From: a bacterium | GTDB taxonomy: Bacteria; Krumholzibacteriota; Krumholzibacteriia; LZORAL124-64-63 | Reading direction: 5' to 3' | Length of the DNA stretch: 40,621 nt | Assembly (NCBI GenBank): GCA_014730255.1 | Contig: WJIQ01000227.1 | Span: 1-40,621 of the forward strand | Shown: in pieces, positions 24,455 to 31,014 of the stretch | Numbering within the stretch: the first letter of the stretch is position 1 | How the letters are laid out: every line of letters begins with the position of its first letter | Made by a program: the position numbers and the translations under genes | The notes under the pieces: generated by a model | The model's input: the letters and a program-made list of their open reading frames with translations, nothing else | Told to the model about the DNA's origin: nothing | Databases searched by the model: none

Positions 24455-26325
24455 TTCTCTTCCTCTTCCTCGGGCTCGGGCGGGATCAGCACCACGCTCA
24501 CCGTGTCGGCGAGGCTCTCCTCGCCGGCGCGGACGGTGGCCACGATGCTCGTCGTGGTGGTGTCGTCGACCGCCGCGGCGTTCCAGCTCACCTGCCAGCC
24601 GGTCAGGGCCTCGGTCGTGGTCATCACCGTATCGGCGACCGTCACCTCGACCGACTCGAGGGGATCGGCCGTGAGGTCCTGCGTGGCCGTGCCGCGGATG
24701 GTCACCGGCGCGCCGGTGGCCACCGTGTCGCCCTCGGCGGGGCTCGTGATGGCGATGCCGAGCTGCGTGATGGTCACCTCGATCCACGACACCCCCTGGA
24801 TCTCGTCGCCGCTCTCGGTGTCCGCGGCCGTCGCCCGCGCGCCGAGCAGCCAGGGCGTGTCGACGGCGAACTCGTCCGGGACGGTCCAGGTCGTCGACCA
24901 GAGCGTGTCGGCCGGCAGATCCTGCCAGCCCTCGCCGACGTTCACCTCGATGCCGGTCACCGTGTAGCCCGCGTCCAGACCGGTGACGTGACCGGAGACG
25001 TCGACGGTGCTGCCGCCACGGACGGGGTCGCCAGCGACGGGCGTGTCGAACGCCACGTCGAGGGTCGCCGCGCTCAGCAGGACCTCCTGGGCCAGGATCG
25101 GGGAGACGAACCAGTGGTTGCGGAACTGGGCGTAGATGGTCTGCGGGCCGGGCTCGTCGCCCAGCACGAGGCCGAGACTGTCGGCGTACGCCTGCCAGGG
25201 CGCGCCCTCGAAACCGACCGAGGTGCTCAGCCGCATCTCGGTGGCCACGGCGCTGGGCTCGACGCCGACGGTGCGCCCCTCGACGATGCCGGACTCGGGC
25301 AGCACGAGGTCGAAGGAGGCCCCGGAGAGGTCGTCGCCCCGCAGCTCGATCGGCTCGGGGACGGTGTCGAAGCCGAACTCCGTGAGGTACTCGACCCAGA
25401 GCTCCTGCGGCCCCGGCGTATCCCGGAGCGGGATCCCGAGGAACTCGCCGGCGCCGGGCCGCCAGCTCGCGGCCGCGAGGGCGGCCTCGCTGGTCGCGAA
25501 GCGCACGCTGTCCATGCCGGCGCCCTCGCCGAGCAGGGAGACGTCGACGACCGGGGCGGCGACGGTGTTGCCTCCACCGAGCTTGCCGAAGCCGGTGGCC
25601 AGGTTGATGGTCACCGGGACCGAGCCCGTGTCGCTCACCCAGAGGGTGTCCGGCTCGTCGATCAGGCCGACGCGGGCGTAGAGGTCGCGGGTGGGCAGGA
25701 CGTTGTCGGCGCCCTCGACGCGCGCGGCGAGGATCCGGTAGTCCTCGAACGTGGCCTCGTCGTCGACCACCGCGACGGTGCGCGCGGCCGCGAAGGTCTC
25801 CAGCGTGTCGAGCTGCACGACGTCGCCCGTCGTGGCCCCGACCACGACGTCGTGGACGGCCGAGCGGATCTGGATGCCGCTCTCGAGCCGCTGCTGTCCG
25901 GGGATCGCGATCACCGGCGGCACGAACACGGTGGCGGTGACGACCTGGCTGTTCTGGGCGGCCCGCCCGGACCCGTCCTCGGCGCGCAGTCGGTACTGGT
26001 TCTCGGTGTTGCCCCGCGGCGAGGTGTCGATGTAGCTGGTCACGTCGGCCGCCACGGTGTCGATGTCGCTGGGCTGGCCGGCGACGATGGACTCGATGAC
26101 GATCTGCGCGATGGCCGGCCCCTCCGGCACGGTCCACTCGAGCGTGACCCAGCCATCGGCGTGGACGGCGCCGAGTCCGAAGGGGTCGGTGCTCTCCGGA
26201 TTGCGCGGGTCGAGCGGATTGACGTAGCGCGGCTCCTCGGGGCTCTCGCAGCCGAAGAGGATGGCGAGGCCGACCATGACCATCAGGCCGATCAGCGGGC
26301 CGCGGCGGAGAAGGTTGGGCGTCAT
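24451..26325 (-). CDS. Large beta-rich lipoprotein with fibronectin/Ig-like repeats
   Basis: A 624-residue predicted lipoprotein. The signal MTPNLLRRGPLIGLMVMVGL ends at the lipobox ILFG-C, and the mature start ESPEEPRYVNPLDPRNPEST fits a flexible tether. A fibronectin type III-like segment follows (about 40-120: VTLEWTVPEGPAIAQIVIES). Several Ig-like beta units come next, the last with ITSPAEGDTVATGAPVTIRG at about 530-550. The chain ends in the acidic tail EPEEEEEN. No enzyme motif is seen, so a surface structural or adhesive role is the best guess. The ATG at 26325 has AGGAG ten bases upstream; a GTG at 26346 is the alternative. It is 60 bases downstream of the PEGA protein gene, probably in one operon. 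Confidence 0.8.
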   Translation of the reverse strand: MTPNLLRRGPLIGLMVMVGLAILFGCESPEEPRYVNPLDPRNPESTDPFGLGAVHADGWVTLEWTVPEGPAIAQIVIESIVAGQPSDIDTVAADVTSYIDTSPRGNTENQYRLRAEDGSGRAAQNSQVVTATVFVPPVIAIPGQQRLESGIQIRSAVHDVVVGATTGDVVQLDTLETFAAARTVAVVDDEATFEDYRILAARVEGADNVLPTRDLYARVGLIDEPDTLWVSDTGSVPVTINLATGFGKLGGGNTVAAPVVDVSLLGEGAGMDSVRFATSEAALAAASWRPGAGEFLGIPLRDTPGPQELWVEYLTEFGFDTVPEPIELRGDDLSGASFDLVLPESGIVEGRTVGVEPSAVATEMRLSTSVGFEGAPWQAYADSLGLVLGDEPGPQTIYAQFRNHWFVSPILAQEVLLSAATLDVAFDTPVAGDPVRGGSTVDVSGHVTGLDAGYTVTGIEVNVGEGWQDLPADTLWSTTWTVPDEFAVDTPWLLGARATAADTESGDEIQGVSWIEVTITQLGIAITSPAEGDTVATGAPVTIRGTATQDLTADPLESVEVTVADTVMTTTEALTGWQVSWNAAAVDDTTTTSIVATVRAGEESLADTVSVVLIPPEPEEEEEN

Positions 26326-26385
26326 CGCGTCATTGCTCCTGGTCACGCATGGGGACTCCGCCGGCCCGATGGCGGGCGGTCCGTC

Positions 26386-27120
26386 CTAGAACTCGATGGT
26401 CACCGCGGCGTGCACGCCGTCCAGTGGCGCGGGCATGTCCGCGCGCATCGCCGACGGCGGCACCGGGCCCGCGCCCACGTCGACGGTCGGGGTCAGCAGC
26501 CAGGCGTCGAGGATGCTCAGGGCCCAGGCTCCGCCGGCGATCATCAGGCCGAGATCGCGCAGATCGGCCATGTCCCGGGCGTTCTGGTAGGCGGTGGCCG
26601 CCTCGTTGCGCCAGAAGGTGACGTCCGGGGCGGCGACCGCCTGCTCGTAGTTGCGGATGGCGTTGGTGTATTCGTCCTGCTCGTTGGAGCGGGCGAGTTC
26701 GCCGCCGAGGGCGGTGATCAGGCCGACGCTCTCGCCGAGGAAGTAGGCCCAGCCGCGCAGGTCCGCGCCGGCGTACCACTGCCCGAGACCGGCGTACATG
26801 AGGCTGCCCGTGACCGCCCGGCTGCGGCGCAGGGGGAGCGGTCGCAGACGCACGTGCTGGATGGCCGTGGGGTCGGCGACGACGAGGTCCTGGGTGAGGT
26901 CCTCGTGGGCGTGGGCCCGGCAGCGGACCACGTGCGTGCCGACGGGCAGGTCCAGCGGCGCCAGCGGCAGCGAACCGAGGTGCTGGCCGTCGATGGACAC
27001 CTCGGCGCCGGCCGGCCCGGTCAGGTGGACGGTGGCGGCATCGGCACGTCCGGCGGCGATCAGCACGAGGCTCAGGGCAGCCGGGACGACCGTGGTCAGC
27101 AGGCGGCGGGGGCGTGTCAT
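26386..27120 (-). CDS. PEGA-domain membrane-associated protein of unknown function
   Basis: A 244-residue protein with a signal peptide (MTRPRRLLTTVVPAALSLVL, cleaved near GRADA-A). The segment TVHLTGPAGAEVSIDGQHLG through LDLPVGTHVVRCRAH is a PEGA-type beta unit, common in envelope proteins. The C-terminal half has two to three membrane helices (SLMYAGLGQWYAGADLRGWA, DLGLMIAGGAWALSILDAWL), a layout like DUF5683-type small membrane proteins. No catalytic motif is visible. Neither candidate ATG (27120, or 27132 four codons earlier) has a good ribosome site. The predicted promoter at 27181-27209 gives a leader of about 40-55 bases and rules out a GTG at 27177. It likely shares a transcript with the downstream lipoprotein. 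Confidence 0.75.
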   Translation of the reverse strand: MTRPRRLLTTVVPAALSLVLIAAGRADAATVHLTGPAGAEVSIDGQHLGSLPLAPLDLPVGTHVVRCRAHAHEDLTQDLVVADPTAIQHVRLRPLPLRRSRAVTGSLMYAGLGQWYAGADLRGWAYFLGESVGLITALGGELARSNEQDEYTNAIRNYEQAVAAPDVTFWRNEAATAYQNARDMADLRDLGLMIAGGAWALSILDAWLLTPTVDVGAGPVPPSAMRADMPAPLDGVHAAVTIEF

Positions 27121-27180
27121 CGTGTGCGACATCCGGGGGTGGAGGTGTCCGATGCGGGCGGCGAACGATCGATCCACGCA

Positions 27181-27209
27181 AGTATAGAGGAATCGCCGCG
27201 CCCGCGAAA
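27181..27209 (-). promoter_or_regulatory. Candidate promoter of the PEGA-lipoprotein operon
   Basis: On the minus strand TATACT (27186-27181) is a good -10 (5/6). The hexamer 17 bases upstream, TTTCGC (27209-27204), is only a weak -35. It lies in the gap below the RlmH stop codon, so the operon may start here independently of rlmH. Confidence 0.4.
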
Positions 27210-27222
27210 GCGCCGACGTGGG

Positions 27223-27657
27223 TCAGTCGCGATGGTAGGGCGAGCCGCGCAAGATGCTGAAGCCCCGGTAGATCTGCTCCAGGAGCAGGATGCGGGCGAG
27301 CTCGTGCGGGAAGGTCAGGCGGGACAGGCTCAGGAGCTGGTCGGCCCGGTCGCGCACGGCATCGGACAGGCCGTCGGCCCCGCCGATCAGGAAGGCGATG
27401 GAGCCGTGGTCGCCGAGGACGCGGGCGAGTTCGCGGCTGGTGAGCTGGTCGCCGCGCTCGTCCAGGGCGATCACCCGCTCGTGGCCACCCGGGGGTGCGA
27501 GCTGGTCGAGCATCCGCCGGCCCTCGCGCCCGGGGTCCTGATCCCGGAGCTCGACCTCGCGCAGGGTCGTCGACGAGCGCAGCCGGCGCCGGTAGTCGTC
27601 GGCCAGCGCGATCAGGCGACGGTCCTTCAGCTTTCCGACGGCGAGCACGCGGATCAC
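27223..27657 (-). CDS. rlmH: 23S rRNA pseudouridine-1915 N3-methyltransferase RlmH
   Basis: A 144-residue SPOUT-class methyltransferase, near the usual 155. It methylates pseudouridine 1915 in helix 69 of 23S rRNA after subunit joining, using SAM bound in a trefoil knot. IRVLAVGKLKDRRL is the N-terminal signature. FLIGGADGLS is the knot SAM site, and the C-terminal block LSRLTFPHELARILLLEQIY then RGFSILRGSPYHR is the RNA-binding family hallmark. The GTG start at 27657 has GGAGG six bases upstream, and no in-frame ATG fits better. It is divergent from the complex-I-like operon, across 148 bases holding one predicted promoter for each direction. In many bacteria rlmH follows rsfS; no rsfS is present here. 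Confidence 0.95.
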   Translation of the reverse strand: MIRVLAVGKLKDRRLIALADDYRRRLRSSTTLREVELRDQDPGREGRRMLDQLAPPGGHERVIALDERGDQLTSRELARVLGDHGSIAFLIGGADGLSDAVRDRADQLLSLSRLTFPHELARILLLEQIYRGFSILRGSPYHRD

Positions 27658-27674
27658 GACCGACCTCCGCGACG

Positions 27675-27703
27675 ACCATAGCGGCGGCCGGGCGTCGGCA
27701 CAA
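27675..27703 (-). promoter_or_regulatory. Candidate promoter of rlmH
   Basis: TTGTGC (27703-27698) and TATGGT (27680-27675) on the minus strand are 17 bases apart, matching 3/6 and 4/6 of the consensus. The predicted start lies about ten bases upstream of the GTG start codon, so the leader holding the GGAGG site is very short. Confidence 0.4.
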
Positions 27704-27734
27704 GCGACGGCAGGCCGGGCGTCGAGAAAGGGCC

Positions 27735-27763
27735 TTGCCCTCGCCGGCGGGAATCGCTGTAAT
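27735..27763 (+). promoter_or_regulatory. Promoter of the NuoA/H/J/K/L/M/N-like operon
   Basis: TTGCCC (27735-27740) and TGTAAT (27758-27763) are spaced by 17 bases and match 4/6 and 5/6 of the sigma-70 consensus. The predicted start near 27770 leaves about 36 bases before the first ATG at 27806. With every downstream gene overlapping or closely spaced, this is the likely single promoter for the whole cluster. Confidence 0.6.
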
Positions 27764-27805
27764 GATTCCTGGAAACCCACGACGATCCGGGAGCAGGCAA
27801 GTCTC

Positions 27806-28168
27806 ATGACACCCGATGCCGCCATGTCCCTCGGCCCAGCCGTCTCGCACCAGCTGCTGCACCTCGCCGTGGCGGTCGTCTCGGCGATGCTGGGCGCCTG
27901 GCTGCTCGTGCTGGCGGTCGCCCTCTGGCGGCGGCGAAGCCGCGGCGAGCGTGCGGAGCCTTACGGCGGACCGGAGCGTCCGCCGTCGCGCCAGTCCGTG
28001 CCGACCGGTGCGCTCGTTCCCGTGCTCGTGATCCTGCCGACCGCCGCCACGCTGCGTCAGCTCTGGCCGCATCCGGGTCTGCGGTGGCCTGCGCTGGTGG
28101 TGCTGGTGGCATCGCTGCTGCTGGCCGCGGCCGGCCACTGGCTCGCCCGACGCGAGGTCGACCCGTGA
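27806..28168 (+). CDS. Divergent NuoA-like membrane protein, first gene of the membrane-arm-like operon
   Basis: A 120-residue protein with three predicted membrane helices. After helix 1, ERAEPYGGPE at about 48-57 sits where NuoA has its K-x-P-(Y/F)-E-x-G cytoplasmic motif. Helix 2 (TGALVPVLVILPTAATLRQL) and helix 3 (WPALVVLVASLLLAAAGHWL) follow with NuoA spacing and a charged tail. The NuoA helix-2 acids (D79 and E81 in E. coli) have no counterpart; the matching stretch has Thr, Arg and His. Identity rests on size, topology, the PYxxG remnant and position ahead of a clear NuoH homologue, so it is moderately secure. The stop overlaps the next start (GTGA). A GGAG lies 13 bases before the ATG, and an inner ATG at 27824 is possible. 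Confidence 0.55.
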   Translation: MTPDAAMSLGPAVSHQLLHLAVAVVSAMLGAWLLVLAVALWRRRSRGERAEPYGGPERPPSRQSVPTGALVPVLVILPTAATLRQLWPHPGLRWPALVVLVASLLLAAAGHWLARREVDP

Positions 28169-28995
28169 TCGCCGCCTCCGTTGCCGCCGCGTTCTGGACC
28201 CTGCTTATGGCCGCTCTGCTGCTCGGCTGGCCGTGGCTGCTCGCCCTGGCAGCGGGGCGCCGGCCGGCCTGGTTCCGGTCCCTGGAGCCGCCCGGACGGC
28301 ACGAGCTCGCCCGGGCCTGGGACCGCCTCGATCGGCCCCGCTGGCGGGAGGTCGGTGGCTGGAGCGCCCTGGTGACCCTGGCCGGCATCCTGCCCGTGGC
28401 CCCCGGCGGGGTGGCGGCCGACCTCGATGCCGGGCTCCTGTGGGCCGCGGTCCTGGCGGTCGCGATCTGGTGCGCGTGCCCGGCCCCACCGGTGGACGGC
28501 GCCCGGCTGGGCGCGGCGGCGCTCGCGCTGGTGGGCGCGTCGGTGCCGGTGGTCGTGCGGGTGGCGAGCCTCGACCTGACCGACGTCGTGGTGGCCCAGC
28601 AGGGGGGAGCGGGCAACTGGTTCCTGATCCGGGAGCCCTTCCTGGTCGTCTCCGCGCTGGTGTTCCTGGTCACGACCGCCGCGGTGTGGTCGCGGACGAC
28701 GCCCAGGTCGGCCGGTACGTTGCTGGCGACGACGGTGCGGCTGGGCTTGCCGCTGGTCGCCGCCGGGGGATTCGCGATCCTCTTCCTCGGCGGCTGGTGG
28801 GCCTTCGTGCCGTTCCTCGACGGGGCGCCCTGGCTGAACAGCCTGGTCAAGACGCTGGTCGTCTATGGCGTGCTGCTCTGGCTGCGGGGACGGACGACAC
28901 GGGCCGACCTCGCGCTGCGCTGGATGCCGCTGGTCGGTGTGGTGGCCGCGCTGGGCAGCCTCGCGTGGCTCGTGATCGGCGGGGGGGCGCGATGA
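28165..28995 (+). CDS. Divergent NuoH-like membrane protein lacking the quinone-site loops
   Basis: A 276-residue multi-helix protein (E. coli NuoH is 325). ILPVAPGGVAADLDAGLLW at 75-93 aligns almost residue for residue with NuoH IVPVSPGWVVADLNIGILF. SLDLTDVVVAQQ at 135-146 matches SFNMTDIVNSQ, and the end FLGGWW then WLRGRTTRADLALRWMPL at 239-256 matches NuoH FFGGWQGP then IRASLPRPRYDQVMSFGW. NuoH, however, carries conserved loops near the quinone cavity (ERRLLGLFQNRYGPNRVG after helix 1, and DQPEAEQELADGYHIEYSG). These are missing or unrecognisable here: the second is replaced by RTTPRSAGTLLATT. NuoH normally docks NuoB/NuoD, which are absent. The GTG start has GAGG upstream and overlaps the previous stop. 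Confidence 0.8.
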   Translation: MIAASVAAAFWTLLMAALLLGWPWLLALAAGRRPAWFRSLEPPGRHELARAWDRLDRPRWREVGGWSALVTLAGILPVAPGGVAADLDAGLLWAAVLAVAIWCACPAPPVDGARLGAAALALVGASVPVVVRVASLDLTDVVVAQQGGAGNWFLIREPFLVVSALVFLVTTAAVWSRTTPRSAGTLLATTVRLGLPLVAAGGFAILFLGGWWAFVPFLDGAPWLNSLVKTLVVYGVLLWLRGRTTRADLALRWMPLVGVVAALGSLAWLVIGGGAR

Positions 28996-29471
28996 CGCTG
29001 ACGATCTGGAGCGTGCTCGTGACGGTGGCGATCACCGGCCTGCTGGTGGCCGCCCTGACGGGGAGGGCGGAACGCATGCGCGCCGGGACGATCACGCTCT
29101 CGCTGTCGGTCGCGGTGCTGTTGCTGGTGCTGGGCGCCGACGTGATCGCGGCCGCCTGGGCGCTCCTCGCGCTGCCGCTGGCGAGCCGGCGCGTCGACGC
29201 GGGGCCGCCGGCGGCAGCGCTCCCGCCGCGTCCGGTGCGCCTGCTGGCCGGCGTGATGGTCGCGATGCTGGTCAGCGCCCTGTATCTCCTCGCCCAGCGC
29301 ATCGACTGGCTGGGCTTGCCCGCCGGGGCGTTCCGTGCCGGGACCGCCGACCTCGGCGGTCGTCTGCTGACCAGCGACGCCCTGGTGGCCGTCGGGCTCG
29401 CGCTGGCGTGGGTCGTCCTGGCCGCGCATCGTCGCCCGCAGGTCGCGAACGAGCCGGAGGGCCGGTCATGA
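28992..29471 (+). CDS. Divergent NuoJ-like membrane protein
   Basis: A 159-residue protein with four to five helices. RAGTITLSLSVAVLLLVLGA with the following DVIAAAWALLALPLA fits NuoJ helices 2-3 (VHALLYLIISLLAIS, then SLGAYFAGALEIIVYAGA). RLLTSDALVAVGLALAWVVL before a basic tail fits the last NuoJ helix (LFGPYVLAVELASMLLLAG). The conserved tyrosine and glycine of the NuoJ helix-3 pi-bulge (YAGAIMVLF) are not kept, nor is the helix-4 glutamate. Identity is by helix pattern and position between NuoH- and NuoK-like genes. It overlaps both neighbours by four bases (ATGA), so the three are translationally coupled. Confidence 0.6.
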   Translation: MTLTIWSVLVTVAITGLLVAALTGRAERMRAGTITLSLSVAVLLLVLGADVIAAAWALLALPLASRRVDAGPPAAALPPRPVRLLAGVMVAMLVSALYLLAQRIDWLGLPAGAFRAGTADLGGRLLTSDALVAVGLALAWVVLAAHRRPQVANEPEGRS

Positions 29472-29734
29472 TGCCGCCGGGACTGGTCGCCTGGATCGTG
29501 CTGGCCGTGCTGCTGTTCGGAGGCGGGCTCCTGGCGATGACCGCCGGGCGCTGGCCGCGCCGTGATCCTGCGGCCGAACTGGCGATCCTGGCCGCGGGGG
29601 TCATCCTGGCCACGGCGTTCGTCCGCCACGAGGTCCTCGGGACCGGGGGGCTGACCGTGGCGCTGGTCACGTTCCTGGGCGGGGTCGTCCTGCTCCTCGC
29701 GTCCGGCCAGGGTGGCGACGGAGGCGAGCGATGA
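29468..29734 (+). CDS. Divergent NuoK-like membrane protein
   Basis: An 88-residue, three-helix protein (E. coli NuoK is 100). The first helix GLVAWIVLAVLLFGGGLLAM resembles NuoK GLILAAILFVLGLTGLVI. The second (AAELAILAAGVILATAFV) and third (GGLTVALVTFLGGVVLLLA) follow with NuoK spacing. NuoK has two membrane glutamates essential for proton transfer (E36 and E72 in E. coli). Only one Glu (in AAELAIL) lies near helix 2, not at the aligned place, and the E72 position is hydrophobic. It overlaps its neighbours by ATGA on both sides. ATG at 29471 is an alternative start one codon later. Confidence 0.55.
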   Translation: MMPPGLVAWIVLAVLLFGGGLLAMTAGRWPRRDPAAELAILAAGVILATAFVRHEVLGTGGLTVALVTFLGGVVLLLASGQGGDGGER

Positions 29735-30987
29735 TCCAGGTGATCGCCCTCGTCGTCGCCGGCCTCGCCGCCGCGGGCATCTGGTTGACCGACAGCTTCG
29801 CCCTGCTCGTGGCCTGCTGGGCGCTCGGATCGGTGGTGCACGCCGGCGTGGTGGCGGCGACCGGGACGCCGCGCGTGCGGTCGATCGCCCGCGAGGTCTT
29901 CCTCGGCGAGATGCTCGGGGGCTGGGTGCTGCTGATGAGCGGACTGAACCTCGTGCTCGTGACCGAGGCCGTCGACCTGGCGACGCCGGGCGCGGTGCCC
30001 CCAAGCTCCATCGATCTGGCGTGGTCGGGCCTGGGCCTGCTGATGGCCTGCACGGCCCGGCTGGGACTGCCACCGTTCGCACCCTGGCAGACGCGGCTCG
30101 CCGCCACGCCGCCGGCGGTGCGGGTGTTCCTGCACGCGGCGATCCACCCGGCCACCGCGCTGATGCTCTGGTGGCGGCTGGACGGCTGGCTCTTGCCCTG
30201 GCATCGCGACGTCGCGCTCTGGCTCGGGGCGGCCCTGGCGATCATCGCCGCCCTGGCGGCCGCGGGCGAGCGCCTGCCGCCGCGCCGGGCGGCTCTGATC
30301 AGCACCGGCTGCTGGGCGGGTCTGCTGGCCGTGGGGGCCCAGGGGGCGACGGCGCCGCTGCCGTCGATGGTCCTGGCGGCCATCGGCCTGGCCGGCCTGC
30401 ACCTGGTCGCCGCGACCCCCCGCTGGCCGCGTGCCTGGCGGCGGGCCCTGCTGGTGGTGGGGCTGGCCGGCGTGGTCGCGGCCGCACCGGTCGCCATGGA
30501 CGGACTGGCGCCGACGGCCAGCTGGCCCGGGCTAGCCCGGGCGGTGGTGCTGCTGGCCTCGGTCGCCCTCGGCGGGGTCGCCGCCCACTGGGTGCTCACG
30601 GTGGCGCCGGCCCGGGAAGCGGCCGAGACCCCGCGCCGGATGGCCTGGCCCGTCCTGCGGCCGCTCGCCCGCAAGAGTCGCGAGGCCGGTCCCATCCCCT
30701 GGCTGGCGGCGACCATCTCGCAGCGGCTGGCCGCCGGCGTGGCGGCGATCGACCGCATCGTGCTCGACGGCGTGGCCGAGGGCCTGGCGCTGCTGGGTCT
30801 GGGCACGGGCTGGCTGGTGGCCTGGTGCGACCGGCGTGGCATGGACGCGATCGAGCACGGCGCCGGCCATGCCGTCGGGCTCGTCGGGCGCCTCTCGCGG
30901 GCGCTGGTGATGGCCCCGCCGGCGCGCATGGTGCTGCTGCTCGGTCTGCTGACGCTGGTGTTGGCGATGCTCGGGCGGTCGGGATGA
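29731..30987 (+). CDS. N-truncated, divergent NuoL-like antiporter-type membrane protein
   Basis: A 418-residue protein (E. coli NuoL is 613) that lacks roughly the first four NuoL helices. TDSFALLVACWALGSVVHAG aligns with NuoL DNLLLMFLGWEGVGLCSYL; the key Glu144 is Ala31 here. ARLGLPPFAPW matches KSAQFPLHVW, with Lys229 replaced by Arg110. FLHAAIHPATALMLWWRL matches LIHAATMVTAGVYLI and keeps the histidine (His135). The FSKD motif of Lys399 is absent. The end AAIDRIVLDGVAEG followed by a final helix resembles the NuoL C-terminus. It probably sits in the membrane as a structural relative of a proton channel, but a canonical proton path looks broken. It overlaps the NuoK-like gene by ATGA; the NuoM-like gene follows after 27 bases. 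Confidence 0.68.
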   Translation: MIQVIALVVAGLAAAGIWLTDSFALLVACWALGSVVHAGVVAATGTPRVRSIAREVFLGEMLGGWVLLMSGLNLVLVTEAVDLATPGAVPPSSIDLAWSGLGLLMACTARLGLPPFAPWQTRLAATPPAVRVFLHAAIHPATALMLWWRLDGWLLPWHRDVALWLGAALAIIAALAAAGERLPPRRAALISTGCWAGLLAVGAQGATAPLPSMVLAAIGLAGLHLVAATPRWPRAWRRALLVVGLAGVVAAAPVAMDGLAPTASWPGLARAVVLLASVALGGVAAHWVLTVAPAREAAETPRRMAWPVLRPLARKSREAGPIPWLAATISQRLAAGVAAIDRIVLDGVAEGLALLGLGTGWLVAWCDRRGMDAIEHGAGHAVGLVGRLSRALVMAPPARMVLLLGLLTLVLAMLGRSG

Positions 30988-31014
30988 CGGCCGCACCGGC
31001 GAAGGAGTGACGCC

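Noticed and set aside
24988-27681. An 897-codon plus-strand frame over the lipoprotein, PEGA and rlmH region
   Set aside because: It is antisense to three genes with signal peptides or family motifs, and has no domain-like sequence of its own.
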